A stretch of DNA of 20,503 nt, from positions 1 through 20,503 of IMG/VR virus record IMGVR_UViG_3300017742_000175. One strand, 5' to 3'. Source of the stretch: a virus. A program made the position numbers and the translations under genes. Below, in pieces: positions 5,833-13,859 of the stretch. Each line of letters opens with the position of its first letter. Position 1 is the stretch's first letter. The notes beneath the pieces were generated by a model. It searched no databases. It saw only the letters and a list, made by a program, of their open reading frames with translations, and was not told where the DNA came from.

Positions 5833-7344
5833 ATGGAAAAAATAAGAGTTAAAAAACTTAACCACGTTAATCTCCAGATAGAGTGCGATGCTGGTATACA
5901 GATGGAAATATCAGAACACTTCTGTTTCTATGTGCCGGGTTATAAATTCATGCCGGCATTTAAGAATCGTATGTGGGATGGTAAGATAAGGCTTTTTGAC
6001 GTTCGTAAACAAACACTATATTGTGGACTTTTTAATTACCTCAAAGAATTTGCTGAAGCTCGTGATTACCAAATTATTGTAGAGGACAACCGTGTATATG
6101 GTAGGCCTGATACTGAAGAGGTAATTGATATTCCTGCATTACTCGATGAATTAACATTGTCCGCCGGCAAGAAATTAATTAAACCAAGAGATTATCAGAT
6201 TAGCGCATTGGACCATGCACTTCGGCATAGGCAATCTCTATTACTATCTCCTACTGCATCCGGTAAATCATTAATCATTTATATGGCTCTCAGATATTAC
6301 TTAGAAACATATGAAGATAACGTATTGTTGATTGTACCTACTACTTCTCTGGTTGAACAGATGTATAGTGACTTTGAAGACTATGCGTATTTCGAAGAAG
6401 AATTTCGTGTAGAAGATAACTGTCACCGAATCTATTCAGGCAAAGAAAAATTTGGTATTAAGAAGAGAGTAATCATTACTACTTGGCAATCAGTATATAA
6501 GCTACCAGGTACTTGGTTTCAAGAATTCGGTATGGTAGTAGGTGATGAGGCGCACAATTTTAAGGCCAAATCATTAACATCTATCCTAGAAAAATGCTGC
6601 AACGCAAAGTATCGTATAGGTACAACAGGTACACTCGATGGTACACAGACACATCGGTTAGTATTAGAAGGTTTATTCGGCCCAGTAAAAAAGGTTACCA
6701 CAACGAAAGATTTGATTGACCAAGGTGCTTTGGCTGACCTCGATGTATCAGTAATCCTCCTTAAGTATGCAGATGAGATTTGCCAGAAGGTATCAAAATT
6801 AAAATACCAAGATGAGATAGATTATATTGTACGTAATGAGGAACGCAACAGGTTTATTACTAACTTGGCACTAGACCAGGATGGCAATACATTAGTGTTG
6901 TTCCAATTTGTAGATAAGCATGGTAAACCACTGCATGATATGATGAGAAAAAAATTAGAGTCATTTGGCGATACAAACCGTAAGTTGTTTTATGTGTCAG
7001 GTGAAACCGATGTTGATACAAGAGAGAAAATCAGAGAGATTACTGAGACCCAGTCTGATGCTATTATTGTTGCTTCATTGGGTACATTCTCTACTGGTAT
7101 TAATATTAAGTCATTGAATAATATTATATTTGCATCTCCAAGTAAATCACAAATTAAAGTTCTTCAGAGTATCGGTAGAGGTTTGCGTAAGAGCGCAGAT
7201 GGTAAAGGTACTAAAGTATTTGACATTGCCGATGACTTACATTGGAAAGCAAAGAAGAACTATACGTTACAACATGCTGGTGTGCGTATAAGTATATACA
7301 GCAAAGAGAAATTCAAATATAAAATTTATGAGGTAAGCCTGTGA
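5833..7344 (+). CDS. uvsW: UvsW-like superfamily 2 helicase
   Basis: A 503-aa protein of the same size as T4 UvsW, the helicase that unwinds R-loops, Holliday junctions and stalled forks. The N-terminal ~100 residues match the UvsW substrate domain (PAFKNRMWDGKIRLFD against PRFRYGNWDGRIRLLD). SF2 motifs follow: Walker A SPTASGKS (139-146), VPTTSLVEQM (Ia), Walker B DEAH (238-241), TGTL (III, near 265), ASLGTFSTGINIKSL (V) and IGRGLRKS with Arg449 and Arg452 (VI). It lies 9 nt after the SNase gene, and its last codons hold the ribosome site of the next gene. Confidence 0.96.
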   Translation: MEKIRVKKLNHVNLQIECDAGIQMEISEHFCFYVPGYKFMPAFKNRMWDGKIRLFDVRKQTLYCGLFNYLKEFAEARDYQIIVEDNRVYGRPDTEEVIDIPALLDELTLSAGKKLIKPRDYQISALDHALRHRQSLLLSPTASGKSLIIYMALRYYLETYEDNVLLIVPTTSLVEQMYSDFEDYAYFEEEFRVEDNCHRIYSGKEKFGIKKRVIITTWQSVYKLPGTWFQEFGMVVGDEAHNFKAKSLTSILEKCCNAKYRIGTTGTLDGTQTHRLVLEGLFGPVKKVTTTKDLIDQGALADLDVSVILLKYADEICQKVSKLKYQDEIDYIVRNEERNRFITNLALDQDGNTLVLFQFVDKHGKPLHDMMRKKLESFGDTNRKLFYVSGETDVDTREKIREITETQSDAIIVASLGTFSTGINIKSLNNIIFASPSKSQIKVLQSIGRGLRKSADGKGTKVFDIADDLHWKAKKNYTLQHAGVRISIYSKEKFKYKIYEVSL

Positions 7345-7709
7345 CTGATGAAGTAAATATTAGACAAATGAAGTTAATTAGCGGTGATGAGATTGTGTGT
7401 CTTGTTAGTTCAGACAACGATAGCACATATCTAGTAGAAACACCTATGGAATTGCGTTATGTACCTGGTACCGCTGGAAAGTATCATTTGCTTCCATGGT
7501 TTGCCCTTTCCAGTTCTAAGCTTGTGAGTATCAATAAGTCAAATGTTATCTCACATTGTGCAGTAGATGCAGAGGTTAAATATCATTACATCTCGCTTGC
7601 GCTCGATGATGGTTCCCATAATGTTGGATTATTAAATGAAGATGAAGAACGACAGTTGGATATGTTTGATGAGCTTATGCTTCCAACTAAGAGTGACTTG
7701 ATTCATTAA
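7341..7709 (+). CDS. Conserved-looking small protein after uvsW, possible Sm-like fold
   Basis: A 122-aa protein starts at GTG 7341, overlapping the uvsW stop (GTGA) with GAGGT six bases upstream. The N-terminal half reads as an SH3/Sm-like barrel: IRQMKLISGDEIVCLV, a strand YLVETPMELRYV, then LLPWFALSSSKLVSINKSNVIS. The C-terminal half is acidic (EDEERQLDMFDELM). This layout recalls small Sm-like proteins of marine T4-like phages, which is an inference. It lies at the end of the uvsY operon, and transcripts from the reverse promoter at 7747 would be antisense to it. Confidence 0.7.
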   Translation: MTDEVNIRQMKLISGDEIVCLVSSDNDSTYLVETPMELRYVPGTAGKYHLLPWFALSSSKLVSINKSNVISHCAVDAEVKYHYISLALDDGSHNVGLLNEDEERQLDMFDELMLPTKSDLIH

Positions 7710-7746
7710 TACCTTTGTACCTCTGCTCCCCCCAGACCATAGCTCT

Positions 7747-7788
7747 ATTATACCATGCTTTGCAGGCTTTGTACACAGTTATTTTGCA
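7747..7788 (-). promoter_or_regulatory. Reverse-strand promoter of the TGTACA class
   Basis: Read on the minus strand, TGCAAAATAACTGTGTACA (7788-7770) matches the block upstream of the 11539 and 13860 genes at 17 of 19 positions. It is followed by a 17-bp spacer and an extended -10 TGG-TATAAT (7755-7747). All elements of the forward class are present in the right order and spacing. It points left, into the 7341-7709 gene and uvsW, where no minus-strand gene is recognised. Confidence 0.75.
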
Positions 7789-7798
7789 TTATTTGCAA
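7784..7798. promoter_or_regulatory. Palindrome TTGCA-N5-TGCAA between divergent promoters
   Basis: A perfect 5-bp inverted repeat with 5-bp spacing lies between the reverse promoter (-35 at 7770) and the forward promoter (-35 at 7831). Its position suits an operator acting on both, but no binding protein is known from the sequence. Confidence 0.4.
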
Positions 7799-7830
7799 TT
7801 AATTTTTTTATGTAATAACGAAATAAAAGG

Positions 7831-7859
7831 TGTACTTTTACATAAAACTGTGGTATAAT
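7831..7859 (+). promoter_or_regulatory. Promoter of gene 55 (TGTACA class)
   Basis: TGTACT, 17 bp and extended -10 TGG-TATAAT match the class also found at 11484, 13794, 15285 and 19212. The start of gene 55 is 24 nt after the -10, with AAGGAGAG as ribosome site. Confidence 0.8.
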
Positions 7860-7883
7860 AACATATTATAAGGAGAGCTACTA

Positions 7884-8456
7884 ATGGCAATTAAACCTAA
7901 AGATAAACCACACTACGTTAATAATAGGGAATTCTCATATGCTGTCGTGGACTATGTTAAATCTGTAATGAAGGCTGAAGAAGATGGGAAACCACTTCCA
8001 ATCGTTCCTGATTATATAGCCATGTGTTTCATGAAAATTTCAGAAGGACTTTCACATCGTCCTAACTTTATACGATATTCATACCGAGAAGAAATGGTAA
8101 TGGATGCTGTAGAGAATTGTCTCAAAGCAATTCGGAACTATAACATCGATACTATTACTCGTACCGGTAAACCGAATGCATTTTCATATTTCACACAGAT
8201 TTGTTTCTTTGCATTCATTCGTAGAATCACAAAAGAGAAAAAGCAACAAGATATTAAATTTAAATACATTGAGAAAATGGGTATTGAAGACTTTATCGAT
8301 GTTGGTATGGACCCTAATTCTGCCCGCAGCGCATCGGCCTATGTTGAAACCTTACGTAACCGTATTGATAGTATCAAGACTAAAGATGATAAAATCAAAG
8401 AATTCGCAAAGGAAGAAAAGAAGAAACTCAAAAAACTTGAATTGTTTATGGTATAA
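7884..8456 (+). CDS. 55: Late-promoter sigma factor gp55
   Basis: A 190-aa protein, similar in size to T4 gp55 (185 aa), the small sigma70-family factor that makes host RNA polymerase read TATAAATA. Matching blocks include KPHYVNNREF (T4 KYNYVNNKEL), MFMKISEGLSHRPNF-like CFMKISEGLSHRPNFIRYSY (T4 IAEGLSKRFNFSGYT), the region-2 helix YREEMVMDAVENCLKAIRNY, PNAFSYFTQICFFAFIRRI (T4 PHAYITQACFNAFVQRI) and a basic ITKEKKQQD. The C terminus is Lys-rich and may carry the clamp- and polymerase-binding tail. The exact TATAAATA octamers in this window are its expected targets. Confidence 0.95.
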   Translation: MAIKPKDKPHYVNNREFSYAVVDYVKSVMKAEEDGKPLPIVPDYIAMCFMKISEGLSHRPNFIRYSYREEMVMDAVENCLKAIRNYNIDTITRTGKPNAFSYFTQICFFAFIRRITKEKKQQDIKFKYIEKMGIEDFIDVGMDPNSARSASAYVETLRNRIDSIKTKDDKIKEFAKEEKKKLKKLELFMV

Positions 8457-8458
8457 TT

Positions 8459-8578
8459 ATGTGGAGATATGAATGTAAATCAGGTGTCTATTCTGAGACA
8501 TCACTAATTAAACTTTTATGGGCTATTCACAGCCATAGAATGTATCACTTAATTAATCATGGGAGGTATTCAGATTGA
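8459..8578 (+). CDS. 39-aa conserved-looking protein between 55 and 47
   Basis: A short ORF starts at ATG 8459, two bases after the gene 55 stop. It encodes MWRYECKSGVYSETSLIKLL, continues with Trp, His and Tyr residues, and ends RYSD. Its final codons contain the GGGAGG ribosome site of gene 47, and its TGA overlaps the gene 47 TTG start (TTGA). Tight packing with exact use of both junctions supports a real gene. No family is recognised; a small gene at this spot seems familiar from T4-like marine phages, but I cannot confirm it. Confidence 0.6.
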   Translation: MWRYECKSGVYSETSLIKLLWAIHSHRMYHLINHGRYSD

Positions 8579-9636
8579 AAGTTGCTATTTTAAACGACAC
8601 ACATTGTGGTGTCCGTAATTCGTCAGATATCTTTATTGAATATCAACGTAGGTTCTACGCTGATGTATTCTTTCCGTATCTAAAAGAGCATGGTATTACT
8701 AATATCCTACATCTAGGTGATTATTATGAACACCGTAAGTTTGTTAATTTCAAGGCTCTACATGCAAATCGTAAACACTTCTTAGAACCAATGCGTGACC
8801 TTGGTATTACTATGGACATTATTCCAGGTAATCATGACGTGTTCTATAAGAATACTAACGATCTGTGTAGCCTTAAAGAACTATTGGGACACTTCACGTC
8901 GCATGTTAATATTGTGATGAAGCCTACTGTATTAGATTACGGTGGCCTTGGCGTTGCAGTAGTACCATGGATTAATAACCAGAACTATGTAGAATATACT
9001 GATTTCATCTCAAAGTGTAAAGCTCCAATACTCGGTGCTCACCTTGAACTGGTTGGGTTTGATATGCATAAAGGTATGCCGAATCCTCATGGCATGAGTC
9101 CATCTCTATTCAGTCGATTTGAAATGGTATTATCAGGTCACTTCCATACGAAGTCATCTCAAGGTAATATCCACTATCTTGGTTCTCAAATGGAGTTTAC
9201 TTGGAATGATGTTGATGACCCAAAGTATTTCCATGTCCTAGATACTGATACTCGCGAGCTTACTCCTGTCAGAAACCCGCATACAATATTCAAAAAATAT
9301 ATGTACAATGACGAAAAAGCAGTGTATAATAGCGTAGATATGTCACAATTTGAGAACAAGTTTGTCAAGTTGGTAGTAGTTAACAAAACTGATTTATATC
9401 AATTTGATAGGTTTGTTGATAAGTTACAAGACGTAGATACACATGAGCTCAAGATTGCCGAGAGCTTTGATGAATATAGAGGAGAAAATGTTGAAGATGA
9501 ATCGATATCTTTAGAGGATACAAAAGATTTGTTGGATACATATGTTGAGGCTGTTGATACTGACCTAGACAAAGATAATATTAAATTGCGCCTAAGAGAA
9601 CTATATACAGAGGCGCAGAACCTTGAGGTAGTATAG
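8575..9636 (+). CDS. 47: Recombination nuclease subunit gp47 (SbcD/Mre11-like)
   Basis: A 353-aa calcineurin-like metallophosphoesterase. Metal-binding motifs in order: NDTHCG (Asp8, His10), LHLGDYYEH (Asp49), IPGNHD (Asn86, His87), LGAHLELVGF, and LSGHFHTKS near residue 190. T4 gp47 is 339 aa and has the same set (GDWHLG, YGDIFD, GNHD, GHFHT). With gp46 it resects DNA ends for recombination-dependent replication. The start is TTG 8575, with GGAGGT seven bases upstream. Gene 46 starts 2 nt after the stop. The acidic C-terminal region (EDESISLEDTKDLLDTY) likely contacts gp46, as in T4. Confidence 0.95.
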   Translation: MKVAILNDTHCGVRNSSDIFIEYQRRFYADVFFPYLKEHGITNILHLGDYYEHRKFVNFKALHANRKHFLEPMRDLGITMDIIPGNHDVFYKNTNDLCSLKELLGHFTSHVNIVMKPTVLDYGGLGVAVVPWINNQNYVEYTDFISKCKAPILGAHLELVGFDMHKGMPNPHGMSPSLFSRFEMVLSGHFHTKSSQGNIHYLGSQMEFTWNDVDDPKYFHVLDTDTRELTPVRNPHTIFKKYMYNDEKAVYNSVDMSQFENKFVKLVVVNKTDLYQFDRFVDKLQDVDTHELKIAESFDEYRGENVEDESISLEDTKDLLDTYVEAVDTDLDKDNIKLRLRELYTEAQNLEVV

Positions 9637-9637
9637 T

Positions 9638-11356
9638 TTGAGTATTCACTTTAAATCTGTAAGATGGAAAAACTTCTTATCTACAGGAGATGAGTTCACA
9701 TCAGTGCAATTGGACCGGACTCCAACTACACTTATTGTAGGCTCAAATGGTGCGGGTAAATCAACAATGCTTGATGCACTTTCGTTTGGGTTATTTGGTA
9801 AACCACATAGGGATATTAAGAAGAACCAACTTATCAATTCTATCAATAGAAAACATGCGGTTGTTGAAGTAGAGTTCAATGCTGGTAAGCAAGAGTTTCG
9901 TATTGTGCGGTCGATTAAACCTAATAAGTTTGAGATTTACCAGAACGGTAACCTCATTAACCAAATGTCCTCGGTAAGAGATTATCAAAAATTCTTAGAA
10001 CAAAACATTCTGAAGCTTAACCATAAGTCATTTCACCAAGTTGTTGTGTTAGGTAGTTCATCATTTATTCCCTTTATGCAAATGCCAGTGTGGTCACGCA
10101 GAGAAGTCATTGAGGACTTATTGGATATTAATATATTCACTAAGATGAATGGTTTACTTAAGGAACGCAACTCTAAGATTAAAGAAGAAATCAAAGATAT
10201 TACACATCAAATTGATTTGGTTAACACTCGTATCGATGGACAGAGCAAGTATATTAAGAATCTAGAGTCGCTTAACACAGATCAGATAAGCCAGAAGCAC
10301 GATTCAATTTCTGATTTGGAGGGTAGCATTAATGACCTATTGGAAGAATCTCAAGACCTAGGTAAAAACCTACCTACATTGATTGAGTCCCAAGAGGCTG
10401 AATGTAAAAAGAACAATTCCTCTGTGAATCAAATGAATTCATACGATATGCAGTTTAATACTAAAATGAAATCTCTGGTACAAGAGTCTAAGTTTTATAC
10501 TGATAATGATAATTGCCCAACATGTGACCAAGTCATCACTGAAGAGAAGAAGAGCGAAAAGGTATCTGAAATTAGTGCGAAAGCGAAAGAACTGAATAAA
10601 GCCTCTGAAGATTTAAAGAAAAAATTAGAAGAAGCAAATAGTGAAGTAGAGGCAAGTAAGGCTAAACTAAAAGAATTACAAGACCGGCAAAACAAGATTC
10701 TTGGTAACAATGATAAAATCGGTATCCTTCAAAATGAGATTAACAAGACTCTCAAAGAGATTGAGAAGCTTACAGGTCAAACTGGTGATATTAACCAAGC
10801 GAAGGTTGAACTTGATGGATTGCGTGAGAATAAGGATACACAAACTGAACGCAAACTAAAGTACTTAGAAGAAAGAACATACAATGAAATTATCGCTGAG
10901 CTTTTAAAGGATACTGGCATTAAGACCAAAATCATTAAACAGTATTTGCCAGTGATGAATAAGTTGATTAATAACTATCTTCAAGTCTTGGATTTCTTTG
11001 TATCATTTCACTTAGATGAAACGTTCACTGAAACCATTCGATCACGTCATCGTGATAACTTTAACTATTCGTCATTTTCTGAGGGTGAGAAGCAACGTAT
11101 TGACCTTGCCTTATTGTTCACATGGCGTCAGATTGCGAAGATGAAGAACAGTGCGTCAACTAATTTATTAGTACTTGATGAAACTTTTGATTCATCCCTA
11201 GACCATGACGGTATAGATAATCTTACAAAAATACTTGAAACATTAGAGGAAGGTTCTAACGTATTCATTATATCCCACAAAGGAGATATTCTCGAGAATA
11301 AGTTTAGGTCCAAGATTGAATTCTACAAAGAACACAATTTCTCTAAAATCAAATAG
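9638..11356 (+). CDS. 46: Recombination nuclease subunit gp46 (SbcC/Rad50-like)
   Basis: A 572-aa SMC-type ATPase, near T4 gp46 (560 aa). Motifs: Walker A GSNGAGKS (35-42), Q-loop region VVLGSSSFIPFMQM, long coiled-coil arms (~170-420) with a zinc hook CPTC (293-296), ABC signature FSEGEK (480-485), and Walker B NLLVLDE with Asp514 and Glu515, followed by the H-loop IISHKG. It forms the ATP-driven clamp that regulates gp47. The start is TTG 9638, behind GAGG in the gp47 tail, and the two are probably coupled. There is no recognisable terminator after the stop. Confidence 0.96.
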   Translation: MSIHFKSVRWKNFLSTGDEFTSVQLDRTPTTLIVGSNGAGKSTMLDALSFGLFGKPHRDIKKNQLINSINRKHAVVEVEFNAGKQEFRIVRSIKPNKFEIYQNGNLINQMSSVRDYQKFLEQNILKLNHKSFHQVVVLGSSSFIPFMQMPVWSRREVIEDLLDINIFTKMNGLLKERNSKIKEEIKDITHQIDLVNTRIDGQSKYIKNLESLNTDQISQKHDSISDLEGSINDLLEESQDLGKNLPTLIESQEAECKKNNSSVNQMNSYDMQFNTKMKSLVQESKFYTDNDNCPTCDQVITEEKKSEKVSEISAKAKELNKASEDLKKKLEEANSEVEASKAKLKELQDRQNKILGNNDKIGILQNEINKTLKEIEKLTGQTGDINQAKVELDGLRENKDTQTERKLKYLEERTYNEIIAELLKDTGIKTKIIKQYLPVMNKLINNYLQVLDFFVSFHLDETFTETIRSRHRDNFNYSSFSEGEKQRIDLALLFTWRQIAKMKNSASTNLLVLDETFDSSLDHDGIDNLTKILETLEEGSNVFIISHKGDILENKFRSKIEFYKEHNFSKIK

Positions 11357-11389
11357 CCCTTACCTTAGGGCCAGACCTGAGTATGTCTG
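11356..11389 (+). other. Two short hairpins after gene 46
   Basis: GCCCT-N6-AGGGC (11356-11371) and CAGAC-N8-GTCTG (11372-11389) lie directly after the stop. Neither is followed by a T-run. They may slow exonucleases or weakly attenuate read-through into the next unit. Confidence 0.35.
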
Positions 11390-11418
11390 TGCTAAACTGC
11401 TCCCCTTATAACCAAAAA

Positions 11419-11438
11419 GTGTGATATAAATGTCACAT
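11419..11438. promoter_or_regulatory. Operator-like palindrome upstream of the VWA gene
   Basis: GTGTGATATAAATGTCACAT contains TGTGA-N8-TCACA, and the same element recurs as a better palindrome at 13739-13758 upstream of the AAA+ gene. It is centred 78.5 bp before the first base of the -10. The half-sites resemble CRP-family half-sites, but the usual CRP spacing is N6, so this is only a resemblance. Confidence 0.55.
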
Positions 11439-11470
11439 ATTCTAAAAAAGTATAAAAAAATGGCATAAAC

Positions 11471-11520
11471 TGCAAAATAGTTGTGTACATACCCAATTGT
11501 TCGTGGTATAATGGTTACAT
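11471..11520 (+). promoter_or_regulatory. Promoter of the VWA/HExxH gene (TGTACA class)
   Basis: TGCAAAATAGTTGTGTACAT (11471-11490) holds -35 TGTACA, followed by 17 bp and extended -10 TGG-TATAAT (11504-11512), then GGTTACATAAATT. The 20-mer and the flanks of the -10 are repeated upstream of the AAA+ gene. Confidence 0.85.
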
Positions 11521-11538
11521 AAATTGAGAGGAATATCT

Positions 11539-13737
11539 ATGTCATTGTTAACTAATCCAATCCTAGCCAAGCTACTCGCCAAGGAGAACCTTGAGGTTCG
11601 TCATGGTAACTTCCGTACGGCATGGTTTGACCCTAAGAATCGGGTATTAGGTCTTCCTATCTGGAAAGACCATGGTAAAGATGTGTATGATTTGTTGGTT
11701 GGCCACGAAGTTGGTCATGCTCTGTTTACTCCTTCTGAGGGTTGGCATGGTGCTAACGAAGAAATCAAAGGTTGTCCTCATAGTTACCTAAACGTTATTG
11801 AAGATGTACGTATTGAACGTAAGATTCGTGAGACTTATCCTGGTTTGATTTCGCCAATGAAGCGTGGATACAAAGTTCTCGTTGAGAAAGAATTCTTCGG
11901 TGACTTAGATAGTTACGATATGGATAAGATGAAGCTTATTGATAAAATCAATCTGAAGTCTAAACTACGTAGCGAGATTGAAGTTCCGTTCAATTCTGAA
12001 GAGCAAGTATTATTTGACCGTTCTCTTAAAGCCGAGACATGGTCAGAAGTTGTTCAGATTGTTCGTGATATCCTAGCCTATTCAAAAGCCTTAGAAGAAG
12101 ATAAACAAGAGCTTCCTCAGATTGCGGCTAATGAAGATAATGAAGATACTACTGAAGAAGAGAGTGACAACGAAGCCACTGCACCTTCTGTAACGAATAC
12201 TCCTGAGGGTGACGAAGAAGAAGACGAAGATAATTCAAATAGTGGTGGCGAAGGTGATGACGAAGAAGAAACATCATCTGACGAAGAAGACCAAGATGAG
12301 ACTACTGCTTCAGCACAGACCAAAGATGATGAAGATGATTTGGAAACTTCAATCACTGATAAGATTTTCCGTTCTCGTGAAGAAGAACTTTTAGATACTA
12401 ATGAAGATGGACATCAACCGGTCTTTGTGCAAGAGATGAAAAAAGAACTTCGTGATTTTGTGACGGTTAAGTATGACCGATTGGTAGAAGAACGTGCTAA
12501 AGTTCGTTCACAAAAAGATAACAATTTCCCACAATACGAGCTTGACAACAATCTTCCTAATGAATTCAATATACATTATAAGTCTGTGAAGAAAGCAATT
12601 ACTCCTGCGGTTAAAGAGTTTGAGATGCGTAAGGCTGCATATCAATATCAACGTTCATCTTCTGCGAAAACCGGAAGCGTTGATGTGAACCGAGTACATT
12701 CATACAAGTTCAATGATGACATATTCAAGCGAGTGACTCTTCAGGCTGATGCGAAGAATCACGGAATGTTTTTGTTAGTTGATTACTCTGGTTCTATGTA
12801 CGAGACATTGGATAATGCGCTTGACCAAGTGATGCACTTAGTTGCTTTCTGTAAGGCAACTAATATTCCTTTTGAGGTTTATGGGTTTAGTTCAAACACA
12901 TCTACTTATGACCAAGGCGGTTGGCAGCCAGGAACTATGGACCTCGATAATCTTACATTGTTTCAGATGACTAGTTCAACTCTGAAGAAGAAAGAATTCG
13001 AAGATTCTATATACAACATTTGGTTGCGTAGATTATGTTCTAGCCGATATGGTGACATGCGTTGGGCTGGTGTATACCCACGAGATATCTATTGTCCTCT
13101 TGAAGAGTTCGGTTCTACTCCTTTGCACCAAGCATTGAATGTCTCTTACTACTTAGTAAAGGAAATGATTAGAAAGAACAACATCGAGAAGATGAGCTTT
13201 GTAACTTTAACTGATGGTGATTCAAACAACCTTCGTGTGTATCAATCAAATAGAGAAGACAATGCCATGCCGACAAAGTTCGGTCGTAAAGGTGGAGAAT
13301 ATTCTATGGTGATTGATAAGAAGATGGTAAAGTTTGAGGGAGCTCGTAGCGCGACTCAGGCTATCCTAGAACATATGCAAAAACGTCTAGGTCTTACTAC
13401 TGTCGGATTCTTTATTGCGGACAATAATCGTTATATGCACAACCGTTGCTGGCATGCGAATAATGATTCAAAGACCACAAAGAATCAATACTATGAGAAC
13501 AAAGAAGGTAATTCTGAATACCGCAAGAACCGTTGTATTGCATTCCAAGATACATTAGGTTACAACGAGTATTATGTTCTTAAGAAGACTGGTCTCAGTA
13601 CAGAAGAAGACGAAGGTTTTGGTGCTGTAGAGGCTGGAATGAGTAAAGGCAAACTTAACTCTGAGTTCAAGAAGTTCGCGAAGTCTAAGAAGACAAACCG
13701 AGTTTTGATGACAAAGTTTGCTAAAGCGGTTGCATAA
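11539..13737 (+). CDS. HExxH metallopeptidase-like protein with C-terminal VWA domain (CobT-like)
   Basis: The start is ATG 11539 (MSLLTNPILAKLLAKENLEV) behind GAGAGGA; an in-frame TTG at 11524 would put the ribosome site inside the gene. The 732-aa protein has three parts. Residues 1-~190 carry LVGHEVGHALFT with HEVGH at 56-60, and LNVIEDVRIERKI with Glu88, a likely third zinc ligand as in gluzincins. Residues ~195-270 are an acidic linker. The rest holds a VWA domain with a complete MIDAS: DYSGSM (Asp415, Ser417, Ser419), Thr527 in GSTPLH, and TDGDS (Asp559). VWA proteins of this sort pair with MoxR/CobS AAA+ ATPases, and such an ATPase is the next gene. It is likely a zinc protease or inactive scaffold driven by that ATPase; the substrate is unknown. 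Confidence 0.88.
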   Translation: MSLLTNPILAKLLAKENLEVRHGNFRTAWFDPKNRVLGLPIWKDHGKDVYDLLVGHEVGHALFTPSEGWHGANEEIKGCPHSYLNVIEDVRIERKIRETYPGLISPMKRGYKVLVEKEFFGDLDSYDMDKMKLIDKINLKSKLRSEIEVPFNSEEQVLFDRSLKAETWSEVVQIVRDILAYSKALEEDKQELPQIAANEDNEDTTEEESDNEATAPSVTNTPEGDEEEDEDNSNSGGEGDDEEETSSDEEDQDETTASAQTKDDEDDLETSITDKIFRSREEELLDTNEDGHQPVFVQEMKKELRDFVTVKYDRLVEERAKVRSQKDNNFPQYELDNNLPNEFNIHYKSVKKAITPAVKEFEMRKAAYQYQRSSSAKTGSVDVNRVHSYKFNDDIFKRVTLQADAKNHGMFLLVDYSGSMYETLDNALDQVMHLVAFCKATNIPFEVYGFSSNTSTYDQGGWQPGTMDLDNLTLFQMTSSTLKKKEFEDSIYNIWLRRLCSSRYGDMRWAGVYPRDIYCPLEEFGSTPLHQALNVSYYLVKEMIRKNNIEKMSFVTLTDGDSNNLRVYQSNREDNAMPTKFGRKGGEYSMVIDKKMVKFEGARSATQAILEHMQKRLGLTTVGFFIADNNRYMHNRCWHANNDSKTTKNQYYENKEGNSEYRKNRCIAFQDTLGYNEYYVLKKTGLSTEEDEGFGAVEAGMSKGKLNSEFKKFAKSKKTNRVLMTKFAKAVA

Positions 13738-13738
13738 A

Positions 13739-13758
13739 GTGTGACTTAAATGTCACAC
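13739..13758. promoter_or_regulatory. Operator-like palindrome upstream of the AAA+ gene
   Basis: GTGTGAC-TTAAAT-GTCACAC is a perfect 7-bp inverted repeat, extended by an outer A/T pair, and starts one base after the VWA stop. It repeats the element at 11419. No T-run follows, so it is not an intrinsic terminator. It is centred 68.5 bp before the -10, exactly 10 bp closer than the first copy. Confidence 0.65.
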
Positions 13759-13780
13759 TGGTCATTTAAATGGCAAATAA

Positions 13781-13830
13781 TGCAAAATAGTTGTGTACAT
13801 TACCAGAACATCGTGGTATAATGGTCACAT
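13781..13830 (+). promoter_or_regulatory. Promoter of the AAA+ gene (TGTACA class)
   Basis: The 20-mer TGCAAAATAGTTGTGTACAT is identical to that at 11471. The -35 TGTACA, 17-bp spacer and extended -10 TGG-TATAAT (13814-13822) follow, then GGTCACATAAATT. So the AAA+ gene can be transcribed apart from the VWA gene. Confidence 0.85.
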
Positions 13831-13859
13831 AAATTAATGATGAAAGAGAAAACTATATT

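Noticed and set aside
7640-7740. A 24-codon ORF on the predicted antisense RNA
   Set aside because: It is very short, with no recognisable content; it is antisense to coding sequence and chance is the simplest explanation.
8176-8472. 98-aa ORF overlapping gene 55
   Set aside because: Alternative frame of gene 55; the 55 frame matches T4 gp55, and this one is Lys/Ser-rich with no match.
11425-11432. TATAAATG as a late promoter of the VWA gene
   Set aside because: It differs from the octamer at the last base, lies inside the palindrome, and the matching palindrome at 13739 lacks it.
13739-13758. Palindrome as an intrinsic terminator of the VWA gene
   Set aside because: No T-run follows, and the same element sits 63 nt after gene 46 in the other copy, ahead of the same promoter block.
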